Positions 43,321-54,846 of a stretch of DNA of 64,000 nt are shown in pieces. The DNA comes from Pegoplata infirma. Lineage: Eukaryota; Arthropoda; Insecta; Diptera; Anthomyiidae. The translations under genes were made by a program, and so were the position numbers. The first letter of the stretch is position 1; every line of letters begins with the position of its first letter. Where the stretch lies: assembly GCA_963921195.1 (NCBI GenBank), contig OY992537.1:203384581-203448580 (forward strand), given 5' to 3'. Below the pieces are notes generated by a model. It had not been told where the DNA came from, did no database searches, and saw only the letters and a program-made list of their open reading frames with translations.

Positions 43321-43889
43321 AATTGGGGGATATGACAGTATAGCTTGTCTTTTTGTGAGAACATTATAGTTATTTTACTAAATTTAGCCAACCGCTTCAG
43401 GAAATTCTAAAAACTCCACGAGCATACGTTATACAAATACTACATCTGAATGTTTTCACATACTTACAGTTACAGAACAAGTTTCTACATGAACTTTGTG
43501 ATACTACCATTTCCTCTCACCACTGTCAATACTATCACACATATATTTCCAAATACACACATAGGTTTATTGTCACAAGTTGTTATAATCCTACTGCTAA
43601 CAACTACAAACTTTACGTAGTTTTGAAATATTCTATCTCCTAAAGAGATCCTTACATGATACAAGAAGTTGTAAGATTTGTCTTTAAAGACCTGAAAAAT
43701 TATAATTTATAAATTTATTTTTTGTTAGTACAGATCGAGCTCGGGATCTAATTATATTAGTCATACAAAAAAAAAAATAATTTGGTATTCCCATTCCGGT
43801 TTCAAACACTCCAGTTAGTGTTGTCATCAGCAGGGTTTTAAATGTCAGTTTGTCTTGTTAACAAAAATAGTTTTTATAAATTTATACAC
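43321..43889. other. Unassigned sequence
   Basis: Composition is less AT-biased and no family match is seen. Might be single-copy. Confidence 0.4.
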
Positions 43890-43965
43890 ACCGACCCCAG
43901 TCGAGAATCGAACCACGTATTTTTATCGTATTCATACCATTAGCACAACAAGCTGACCGGCACCT
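43890..43965 (-). mobile_element. tRNA-like SINE fragment, minus strand
   Basis: On the minus strand AGGTGCCGGTCAGCTTGTTG precedes a GTGGTTCGATTCTCGAC B box. The spacing fits a tRNA head. Not a foldable tRNA. Confidence 0.55.
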
Positions 43966-44639
43966 CAGACGATACAACCATCACATTGATATGATATGCT
44001 TAGATAAATGTCATTTCTTGTTCTTTAAATGTTGTGTATTACACATTTAAAGTTTCAGCAGAATAATTTTTTACAGTTTCCAACACTGCTAACACCATTT
44101 CTAGTAATCTCAAATTTACTTCATACTCTCTTTCAACCTCTTGTCTCTTACATTATTTCGCAAGAGTTACCAACATGATCTGGAATTGCAGACACAATTG
44201 AAGGAACTTACAGTTTTTGTTTCGGAGACGTACCTATTGGCGAGATATTTTGTCAGTAATAAAATAAAAAATAATTTGGTTTTGAAATTTTCTATATTTA
44301 CGTCTAAATCCATCACACTTTCCTTCAGAACCTGAAGTATCGTGTGTGTCTCCCTTAAAGTTGGTATTGTTATTATTATTGTGGTCGTTCCAGTACTCCA
44401 TGTTTGTTATTGTATTAGTAGATTTTGTTACTAAAATGGTTATTTTCTATGTTAAACTTCCTTTTTAAACTATGCTTCTAGTAGTTTCTCTAACAGTTTC
44501 TATGTTTATTAACATTGTCATTTTATTATCAGGTGCACTCAACATAATAATTTAGTTAAAACAAAAAAAAATTAACTTGCAGAATATTTTGAAAAAAAAA
44601 ACACAATTAAAAAAGATGAAATAATAAAAAAATTCAAAA
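43966..44639. other. Unassigned sequence
   Basis: Short frame at 44141-44335 lacks any recognisable domain. A (TTATTA)-type stretch near 44370. Nothing else. Confidence 0.4.
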
Positions 44640-44654
44640 AAAAAAAAAAATAAT

Positions 44655-45603
44655 TTAACAAATAAGTTAAATCGACTTGGCGAATCTATGAATACCTTCC
44701 ACATTGCCCTTGTTAAGTGATAGTAAATTTTCTTACGTGAAAAAAATAACATTTTTGATTAGAAATATTTTATTTTGTGTAAAAAAACTTTTTTTTAGTA
44801 ATTTTTAAAAAAAAAAAACTAAATTTATTTTTTTTTTTTAGTGTAAATGATGTTAAACGGGTTTTCATAATTTAAGGTGAAACTAATCTGAAATTCAAGG
44901 CTTTCCTTATAACTTTTGAACTACTAAACCGATTTGGCTGAAATTTAACACGAACCCTTTCGAAAGTTAGAGTGTTTTTTATCTAGTAAATTCACGAAAA
45001 ACCATTGCCGAAAATCAGTCTTTTGCTCATAACTTTTGAACCACTGGACCGCTTTCGCTGGATTGCAATACGAACCTGACCAAGTAAATTCCCAACATAT
45101 CGCTATACTTGTATAGTGTCATAACTCAAAAAATGCGTTTTTTGAGTTAATGATGCAGAATAATTCGTTATATCGTGCTTTATATTGTGTTAAAAATTCG
45201 TATTACTTAATATCTTTTAAACTCACCGTTTGAGAAGAGTACACGCCATTATTACATTTTCTATGTACCGGCCTTTTTCAATTAAAAACCTGTTTCAATA
45301 GTAAACTTTAAACGTGTTTTCTGCAAAATCAAATATTTTGAGTTGTGACACTATACAAGTAAAGGAGCGATATATACTAAACTTCAGGAGCCTTCAAAAA
45401 GCCGTTCAAAAGTTAGCGTGTTTTCAATAGAGAGACAGATGGGCAGACAGACGGACGGACGGACATCGCTAGGTCGTCTTAAAATCGATCGAAGATCATG
45501 AATATATATACTTCATGAGGTCCTAGAGCAATATTTCGAGGTGTTACAAAAGGAATGACAAACTTATATGTACCCTCTATTACTAGAGTGGAGGGTATAA
45601 AAA
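44655..45603 (-). mobile_element. mini-me/INE-1-like element, minus strand
   Basis: Plus-strand end TACCCTCTATTACTAGAGTGGAGGGTATA is the terminal inverted block. Then come the core CTCGAAATATTGCTC and TATATATACTTCATG tract (all minus strand), GTCC/GTCT at 45430-45463, a body with AAATCGGTTTAGTAGTTC, GTGGAAGGTATTCATAG and a decayed hairpin near 44675. A small MITE (45101-45368) has inserted in it. Confidence 0.8.
45101..45368. mobile_element. 268-bp MITE with CTTGTATAGTGTCA inverted repeats
   Basis: CGCTATACTTGTATAGTGTCA and TGACACTATACAAGTAAAGG ... CG, followed by AACTCAAA/TTTGAGTT on the inner side. It is flanked by ATAT on each side. Splits AACATAT from ATATACTAAAC of the host element. Confidence 0.75.
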
Positions 45604-46079
45604 AGCCTTTAAGGTTTTGTTATGAAATCCCATTCCGATTTTGGTTGTTGCACTGTAATACAATTCTTCACCACATTGATGATAAATTACAATGTACGAA
45701 AAAAAATGAAACATTTTGAAATAACTTTTCATCAATATGATGATGTTTACTCATTAATATATAACTATATTACGTACTATTATAGAATGAAAAAAATCAT
45801 TATTTTTTTTCGAAACTTGGAAAATTAATTTTTTTTTTTTTTTTTAAGAATTTGTTATATTAAAATACAAAAAAAAATTGTCTACAACTTTTTGTGTCCG
45901 TGGCGTAAACAATTTAAAATTGTTTTTAAAAACTTTTTTTTGACTCCAACATTCAAAAATCTAAAAAATGGTATTTCATATTGAAGAAACTTTTCTTGAA
46001 ATTTATCAACAAATAAAATGACAGAAAGTAAGGAACCCCTTTCATCAATATGAAGAAGCAATTTTCTTAAAGTGAATGA
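45604..46079. other. Unassigned sequence
   Basis: T run at 45829-45846; small frame at 45622-45828 has no domain. Confidence 0.4.
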
Positions 46080-46485
46080 GAAACATTTCAGAGAATCTGA
46101 ATTTTTTTACAGACAATTTTTCTGAGAATCTGATACAATTGCAATAGGAAAAAATTTCCGAATCTAAGAAATTTTTTTATAGAAAAAATGTCTCGAAATT
46201 GGGGTGATTTGCTATAACAAAAATGTCTCAGAATTCAGAATCCTAAAAGAGAATACTTATTTAAAAATATTTTTTTTTTAATAATTGTAATATTTTCTGA
46301 ATTTTTATTAATGATTTTTCATCATATTGAATTAAAAAAAAAATATTTGATATATTCTTGGTTTTTTTTTTGAATTTCCCAACAAATTTTATTATAAAAA
46401 TATTTCTGATTTTACAAAATAACGTGATATTTTTGGAAGTTTCCAGAAATTTTTCCTTCAGAAAAAAAGTCTCAGAATTTGAGTC
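46080..46485. repeat. Degenerate ~35-bp repeat, block 4
   Basis: GAATCTGA, TAGAAAAAATGTCTCG and TCTCAGAATTTGAG phrases at irregular spacing. Confidence 0.6.
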
Positions 46486-46585
46486 TTTTTATACCCTCCA
46501 CTATAGTGATAGAGGGTATATATAAGTTTGTCATTCCGTTTGAAACACCTCGAAATATTGGTCTAGGACCCCATAAAGTATATAT

Positions 46586-46815
46586 GAAGGGCTTATTGTA
46601 AAAACTCGATAAGCAACATTTCATTTTATGGCGGTTTTTTCCTTAAAACTTTTAAAATAATGTAGAAAATATAACTTTTGCAAAACTTTTATTCTCAATA
46701 TACTTGTATGAAGGGTTAAAGCAAGACTTCTGCCCAAAATCTGCCAATGGAGCATCAGCAGAAGGCAAAAAACACAAAAAAATTTTGCTTATCAAGTTCT
46801 TGCAGTAAGCCCTTC
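46586..46815. mobile_element. 230-bp MITE with GAAGGGCTTA ends
   Basis: GAAGGGCTTATTGTAAAAACT and the inverse ending CAGTAAGCCCTTC; GATAAGCAA returns as TTGCTTATC. Flanked by ATAT on both sides, within the (TA)n tract of the host element. Confidence 0.85.
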
Positions 46816-47328
46816 ATATGTTCATGATCCTCGGTCGGTTTTAAGACGATCTAGCGGTGTCCGTCTATCCGCTCGACCGTCTGTCTGCCTGTCTGCTGAA
46901 AATAATATAACTTTTGAAATACTTAACAGAGGCTTCTGAAGTTTGGCATACATATTGTTGTTCATTTACCTGCTCAGTTTGGTATTGCAATTTTTCGCGA
47001 ATATACGCAATAAAAAACACTCAAACATCCGAAAGACAAATTTTTTCGTTCCTCTGGTCTGGTTGTTATTGAATTTCAGAAAAATCGGTTCAGTTGTTCA
47101 AAAGTTGTTAGCCAAACGTGAATTTCAGATTAGTTTTACCTAAAACTCACGTGATAAAAACCAGTTAAACAACTTTTAAAAACATTGGTAAGTCTCAAAA
47201 ATATTTTACAACGTATTCTTGTCACCCAAAAATAGTTTTACATTAAAAATAAAAAAAGTACACTCAAAAAAAATTTTCATTCAAAAAAAATTTTACACTC
47301 AAAAAAACATTAGTAATTTTTTATAATT

Positions 47329-50300
47329 CTGATTAATTTTTATTAAAAAATAAAAATTGTTTTATTCGACCTTTAAAATATAATATTTTAAGTATTTTTA
47401 TTCTGGCTCAAGGTCATTATTTTCTTTACTAATTAAAACCATGATATTCTCATAGCATAATTTTCAAGAAAATTATTTTCTGTTTTAAATTTATTTGTGT
47501 TGGTCATTTTTGCAAGACTTAATCGACACGTGTTTCGGAATTTGTCAGATTCCATTGTCAAGATTATTTAGCAAATATAAAAACCCTATACTAAATTAGT
47601 AAAGGGAATTTACAAGACAAATCGCTAGTGATCAAACTAAAATATTAAAACCTATTCGACTCTACTCTCGTTGAGAATTAGAAGAAGAAAAATGCATCAT
47701 ATTAGTATGATCGCGATAGTCAAACAACAAACACAACACAAAAAATATTAAAAACAGAATTTACATACGATTATCCATTGGACAATACTAATGTTATTTG
47801 TTTTTGCAAACGTTGTATTTGCGGGTGTAATACCATATTAGGTTTGTTCACCATGGCGTGCCAACCATTTTGGTTAAATTCTGATTAATTTTTATTAAAA
47901 AATAAAAATTGTTTTATTCGACCTTTAAAATATAATATTTTAAGTATTTTTATTCTGGCTCAAGGTCATTATTTTCTTTACTAATTAAAACCATGATATT
48001 CTCATAGCATAATTTTCAAGAAAATTATTTTCTGTTTTAAATTTATTTGTGTTGGTCATTTTTGCAAGACTTAATCGACACGTGTTTCGGAATTTGTCAG
48101 ATTCCATTGTCAAGATTATTTAGCAAATATAAAAACCCTATACTAAATTAGTAAAGGGAATTTACAAGACAAATCGCTAGTGATCAAACTAAAATATTAA
48201 AACCTATTCGACTCTACTCTCGTTGAGAATTAGAAGAAGAAAAATGCATCATATTAGTATGATCGCGATAGTCAAACAACAAACACAACACAAAAAATAT
48301 TAAAAACAGAATTTACATACGATTATCCATTGGACAATACTAATGTTATTTGTTTTTGCAAACGTTGTATTTGCGGGTGTAATACCATATTAGGTTTGTT
48401 CACCATGGCGTGCCAACCATTTTGGTTAAATTCTGATTAATTTTTATTAAAAAATAAAAATTGTTTTATTCGACCTTTAAAATATAATATTTTAAGTATT
48501 TTTATTCTGGCTCAAGGTCATTATTTTCTTTACTAATTAAAACCATGATATTCTCATAGCATAATTTTCAAGAAAATTATTTTCTGTTTTAAATTTATTT
48601 GTGTTGGTCATTTTTGCAAGACTTAATCGACACGTGTTTCGGAATTTGTCAGATTCCATTGTCAAGATTATTTAGCAAATATAAAAACCCTATACTAAAT
48701 TAGTAAAGGGAATTTACAAGACAAATCGCTAGTGATCAAACTAAAATATTAAAACCTATTCGACTCTACTCTCGTTGAGAATTAGAAGAAGAAAAATGCA
48801 TCATATTAGTATGATCGCGATAGTCAAACAACAAACACAACACAAAAAATATTAAAAACAGAATTTACATACGATTATCCATTGGACAATACTAATGTTA
48901 TTTGTTTTTGCAAACGTTGTATTTGCGGGTGTAATACCATATTAGGTTTGTTCACCATGGCGTGCCAACCATTTTGGTTAAATTCTGATTAATTTTTATT
49001 AAAAAATAAAAATTGTTTTATTCGACCTTTAAAATATAATATTTTAAGTATTTTTATTCTGGCTCAAGGTCATTATTTTCTTTACTAATTAAAACCATGA
49101 TATTCTCATAGCATAATTTTCAAGAAAATTATTTTCTGTTTTAAATTTATTTGTGTTGGTCATTTTTGCAAGACTTAATCGACACGTGTTTCGGAATTTG
49201 TCAGATTCCATTGTCAAGATTATTTAGCAAATATAAAAACCCTATACTAAATTAGTAAAGGGAATTTACAAGACAAATCGCTAGTGATCAAACTAAAATA
49301 TTAAAACCTATTCGACTCTACTCTCGTTGAGAATTAGAAGAAGAAAAATGCATCATATTAGTATGATCGCGATAGTCAAACAACAAACACAACACAAAAA
49401 ATATTAAAAACAGAATTTACATACGATTATCCATTGGACAATACTAATGTTATTTGTTTTTGCAAACGTTGTATTTGCGGGTGTAATACCATATTAGGTT
49501 TGTTCACCATGGCGTGCCAACCATTTTGGTTAAATTCTGATTAATTTTTATTAAAAAATAAAAATTGTTTTATTCGACCTTTAAAATATAATATTTTAAG
49601 TATTTTTATTCTGGCTCAAGGTCATTATTTTCTTTACTAATTAAAACCATGATATTCTCATAGCATAATTTTCAAGAAAATTATTTTCTGTTTTAAATTT
49701 ATTTGTGTTGGTCATTTTTGCAAGACTTAATCGACACGTGTTTCGGAATTTGTCAGATTCCATTGTCAAGATTATTTAGCAAATATAAAAACCCTATACT
49801 AAATTAGTAAAGGGAATTTACAAGACAAATCGCTAGTGATCAAACTAAAATATTAAAACCTATTCGACTCTACTCTCGTTGAGAATTAGAAGAAGAAAAA
49901 TGCATCATATTAGTATGATCGCGATAGTCAAACAACAAACACAACACAAAAAATATTAAAAACAGAATTTACATACGATTATCCATTGGACAATACTAAT
50001 GTTATTTGTTTTTGCAAACGTTGTATTTGCGGGTGTAATACCATATTAGGTTTGTTCACCATGGCGTGCCAACCATTTTGGTTAAATTCTGATTAATTTT
50101 TATTAAAAAATAAAAATTGTTTTATTCGACCTTTAAAATATAATATTTTAAGTATTTTTATTCTGGCTCAAGGTCATTATTTTCTTTACTAATTAAAACC
50201 ATGATATTCTCATAGCATAATTTTCAAGAAAATTATTTTCTGTTTTAAATTTATTTGTGTTGGTCATTTTTGCAAGACTTAATCGACACGTGTTTCGGAA

Positions 50301-50363
50301 TTTGTCAGATTCCATTGTCAAGATTATTTAGCAAATATAAAAACCCTATACTAAATTAGTAAA
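47329..50363 (+). repeat. 552-bp satellite, forward half (about 5.5 units)
   Basis: GATTAATTTTTATTAAAAAA recurs at 47331, 47883, 48435, 48987, 49539 and 50091, exactly 552 bp each time. Units look identical by eye, with no substitution found in the lines compared. The unit holds AATCGACACGTGTTTC, ATCATATTAGTATGATCG (a near-palindrome) and CACCATGGCGTGCC. No open frame of note. The sixth unit stops at position 273. Confidence 0.97.
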
Positions 50364-53300
50364 TACAACGTTTGCAAAAACAAATAACATTAGTATTGTC
50401 CAATGGATAATCGTATGTAAATTCTGTTTTTAATATTTTTTGTGTTGTGTTTGTTGTTTGACTATCGCGATCATACTAATATGATGCATTTTTCTTCTTC
50501 TAATTCTCAACGAGAGTAGAGTCGAATAGGTTTTAATATTTTAGTTTGATCACTAGCGATTTGTCTTGTAAATTCCCTTTACTAATTTAGTATAGGGTTT
50601 TTATATTTGCTAAATAATCTTGACAATGGAATCTGACAAATTCCGAAACACGTGTCGATTAAGTCTTGCAAAAATGACCAACACAAATAAATTTAAAACA
50701 GAAAATAATTTTCTTGAAAATTATGCTATGAGAATATCATGGTTTTAATTAGTAAAGAAAATAATGACCTTGAGCCAGAATAAAAATACTTAAAATATTA
50801 TATTTTAAAGGTCGAATAAAACAATTTTTATTTTTTAATAAAAATTAATCAGAATTTAACCAAAATGGTTGGCACGCCATGGTGAACAAACCTAATATGG
50901 TATTACACCCGCAAATACAACGTTTGCAAAAACAAATAACATTAGTATTGTCCAATGGATAATCGTATGTAAATTCTGTTTTTAATATTTTTTGTGTTGT
51001 GTTTGTTGTTTGACTATCGCGATCATACTAATATGATGCATTTTTCTTCTTCTAATTCTCAACGAGAGTAGAGTCGAATAGGTTTTAATATTTTAGTTTG
51101 ATCACTAGCGATTTGTCTTGTAAATTCCCTTTACTAATTTAGTATAGGGTTTTTATATTTGCTAAATAATCTTGACAATGGAATCTGACAAATTCCGAAA
51201 CACGTGTCGATTAAGTCTTGCAAAAATGACCAACACAAATAAATTTAAAACAGAAAATAATTTTCTTGAAAATTATGCTATGAGAATATCATGGTTTTAA
51301 TTAGTAAAGAAAATAATGACCTTGAGCCAGAATAAAAATACTTAAAATATTATATTTTAAAGGTCGAATAAAACAATTTTTATTTTTTAATAAAAATTAA
51401 TCAGAATTTAACCAAAATGGTTGGCACGCCATGGTGAACAAACCTAATATGGTATTACACCCGCAAATACAACGTTTGCAAAAACAAATAACATTAGTAT
51501 TGTCCAATGGATAATCGTATGTAAATTCTGTTTTTAATATTTTTTGTGTTGTGTTTGTTGTTTGACTATCGCGATCATACTAATATGATGCATTTTTCTT
51601 CTTCTAATTCTCAACGAGAGTAGAGTCGAATAGGTTTTAATATTTTAGTTTGATCACTAGCGATTTGTCTTGTAAATTCCCTTTACTAATTTAGTATAGG
51701 GTTTTTATATTTGCTAAATAATCTTGACAATGGAATCTGACAAATTCCGAAACACGTGTCGATTAAGTCTTGCAAAAATGACCAACACAAATAAATTTAA
51801 AACAGAAAATAATTTTCTTGAAAATTATGCTATGAGAATATCATGGTTTTAATTAGTAAAGAAAATAATGACCTTGAGCCAGAATAAAAATACTTAAAAT
51901 ATTATATTTTAAAGGTCGAATAAAACAATTTTTATTTTTTAATAAAAATTAATCAGAATTTAACCAAAATGGTTGGCACGCCATGGTGAACAAACCTAAT
52001 ATGGTATTACACCCGCAAATACAACGTTTGCAAAAACAAATAACATTAGTATTGTCCAATGGATAATCGTATGTAAATTCTGTTTTTAATATTTTTTGTG
52101 TTGTGTTTGTTGTTTGACTATCGCGATCATACTAATATGATGCATTTTTCTTCTTCTAATTCTCAACGAGAGTAGAGTCGAATAGGTTTTAATATTTTAG
52201 TTTGATCACTAGCGATTTGTCTTGTAAATTCCCTTTACTAATTTAGTATAGGGTTTTTATATTTGCTAAATAATCTTGACAATGGAATCTGACAAATTCC
52301 GAAACACGTGTCGATTAAGTCTTGCAAAAATGACCAACACAAATAAATTTAAAACAGAAAATAATTTTCTTGAAAATTATGCTATGAGAATATCATGGTT
52401 TTAATTAGTAAAGAAAATAATGACCTTGAGCCAGAATAAAAATACTTAAAATATTATATTTTAAAGGTCGAATAAAACAATTTTTATTTTTTAATAAAAA
52501 TTAATCAGAATTTAACCAAAATGGTTGGCACGCCATGGTGAACAAACCTAATATGGTATTACACCCGCAAATACAACGTTTGCAAAAACAAATAACATTA
52601 GTATTGTCCAATGGATAATCGTATGTAAATTCTGTTTTTAATATTTTTTGTGTTGTGTTTGTTGTTTGACTATCGCGATCATACTAATATGATGCATTTT
52701 TCTTCTTCTAATTCTCAACGAGAGTAGAGTCGAATAGGTTTTAATATTTTAGTTTGATCACTAGCGATTTGTCTTGTAAATTCCCTTTACTAATTTAGTA
52801 TAGGGTTTTTATATTTGCTAAATAATCTTGACAATGGAATCTGACAAATTCCGAAACACGTGTCGATTAAGTCTTGCAAAAATGACCAACACAAATAAAT
52901 TTAAAACAGAAAATAATTTTCTTGAAAATTATGCTATGAGAATATCATGGTTTTAATTAGTAAAGAAAATAATGACCTTGAGCCAGAATAAAAATACTTA
53001 AAATATTATATTTTAAAGGTCGAATAAAACAATTTTTATTTTTTAATAAAAATTAATCAGAATTTAACCAAAATGGTTGGCACGCCATGGTGAACAAACC
53101 TAATATGGTATTACACCCGCAAATACAACGTTTGCAAAAACAAATAACATTAGTATTGTCCAATGGATAATCGTATGTAAATTCTGTTTTTAATATTTTT
53201 TGTGTTGTGTTTGTTGTTTGACTATCGCGATCATACTAATATGATGCATTTTTCTTCTTCTAATTCTCAACGAGAGTAGAGTCGAATAGGTTTTAATATT

Positions 53301-53558
53301 TTAGTTTGATCACTAGCGATTTGTCTTGTAAATTCCCTTTACTAATTTAGTATAGGGTTTTTATATTTGCTAAATAATCTTGACAATGGAATCTGACAAA
53401 TTCCGAAACACGTGTCGATTAAGTCTTGCAAAAATGACCAACACAAATAAATTTAAAACAGAAAATAATTTTCTTGAAAATTATGCTATGAGAATATCAT
53501 GGTTTTAATTAGTAAAGAAAATAATGACCTTGAGCCAGAATAAAAATACTTAAAATAT
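50364..53558 (-). repeat. 552-bp satellite, inverted half (about 5.8 units)
   Basis: Reverse complement of the forward unit: ATTAATC ends at 50850, 51402, 51954, 52506 and 53058, again exactly 552 bp apart. It starts at unit position 487 and ends at position ~53. The turn-around at 50363/50364 shares only AAA between the two arms. Together with the forward half it makes a 6.2-kb inverted array. Confidence 0.97.
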
Positions 53559-53690
53559 TAATTTTTTATAATTTTACAAAAATTACTAAAAAAAAATTTT
53601 AATCAAAATAAAATATTTGTAATCAAAATTGTTAGTTTTTCTATCACTTGAAAAGGGTATTGTGGAGTGTTTTCATAGATTCAGCCTGGT

Positions 53691-53996
53691 TGAATTTAAC
53701 TTTTCTACGTGTTAAATTTAAAAATGTTTCAGACATTTTCTAAAGGAGAAATCGTGGAATCTGAAACTTTTTCTATATAAAATATAACTTTAAAAAAAAT
53801 TTCTTAGGAAAAATATTTCCGAATCTGAAAATGTTCCAGAGTCTGAATTTAACTTTTCTACGTGTTAAATTTAAAAATGTTTCAGACATTTTCTAAAGGA
53901 GAAATCGTGGAATCTGAAACTTTTTCTATGTAAAATATAACTTAAAAAAAAAATTTCTTAGGAAAAATATTTCCGAATCTGAAAATGTTCCAGAAT
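53691..53996. repeat. 153-bp tandem duplication
   Basis: TGAATTTAACTTTTCTACGT recurs at 53691 and 53844. The copies differ at only a few bases. The unit spans the 3' end of the mini-me-like element and the first 35-bp-repeat-like units beyond it. Confidence 0.9.
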
Positions 53997-54230
53997 CTGA
54001 AAGAATTGTAAATTTTTAAAGAAATCTAAGATACTGTGACTGTTTCTTTTGTTTAAAAGTGTTAGAATCTGAAAATTTGAAATCTAAGAAATCTAAGTTA
54101 CTGTGACTTTTTCCATTGTTTAAAAGCGTTAGAATCTGAAAATTTGTCTATAAAAAACATGTCTCAGAATCAAAATATTTTTATTTAAAATACATTTTAA
54201 TACAAATCTTAGAACTCTGAGCTTTGTCTT
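53997..54230. repeat. ~70-bp tandem pair and 35-bp repeat remnants
   Basis: AGAAATCTAAGATACTGTGAC and AGAAATCTAAGTTACTGTGAC (split here to the first 20 bases in each) start two copies of a ~70-bp block, both ending GTTAGAATCTGAAAATTTG. Confidence 0.75.
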
Positions 54231-54674
54231 CGAGTGTAATTTGTGTTAGCTCCGTATGTCCTGTTTGTGTTTGGCTCAGTTTGTTTGTAATTGAGTCTTT
54301 GTAGGTAATAGTGTATGTATTTGTTATTTTATGTATATGTCTGCAGTGTTAACAGTTTATAACCACAGGATAAATATTAGTTATAAAAAGAAATCCTTTT
54401 TGATGACACTGATAAGATTGTATCGTTTTTAGAGAGATTATAAAGTTTAGAGTATAAACATTTTATTGTTATGATTTGAAATTTAGAATTGTTGAAAAAA
54501 AAATAATACTAGAAGTATTACAAATATTTTATAAGGACATTTGAGAAATGTTGAATATTTTATAATTTTAAATATTTTATAATCTTAAATATTTTAAGGA
54601 ATGTGTCTGGAAAAAGGAAAGTTTATTTAAAAATATGATTTTAATAAACTCTTGACATAATATTTAAAAAATTA
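54231..54674. other. Unassigned sequence
   Basis: GT-richer stretch (TTTGTGTTTGGCTCAG) then AT-rich sequence. No gene or repeat recognised. Confidence 0.4.
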
Positions 54675-54846
54675 CACTGTGCTACAAAAAACACAAAATC
54701 GAATATACTTTTGAAATGAGGTAGTTAAGGTTGTAGGTCTCGTCGAAAAGATCACAAAAATGAACATCAAACTTGCCAGACACCCTCAAATTTTAAAGTT
54801 ATTGTCAAAAAACGGTTTTTTGGGACTTTTTTCACTTAACCACGTG

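Larger units (their letters stand above)
46490..53711 (+). mobile_element. mini-me/INE-1-like element split by a MITE and the 552-bp array
   Basis: Starts TATACCCTCCACTATAGTG with AGAGGGTATATATAAG, core CCTCGAAATATTGGTC, GTCTGTCTGCCTGTCTG near 46880, body TCTGGTCTGGTTGTTATTG, ACACTCAAAAAA. After the array it resumes with TTACAAAAATTACTAAAAA and ends GTGGAGTGTTTTCATAG, decayed hairpin, CTACGTG. The two halves together match 24868-25311, so array and MITE are later insertions. Confidence 0.8.
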
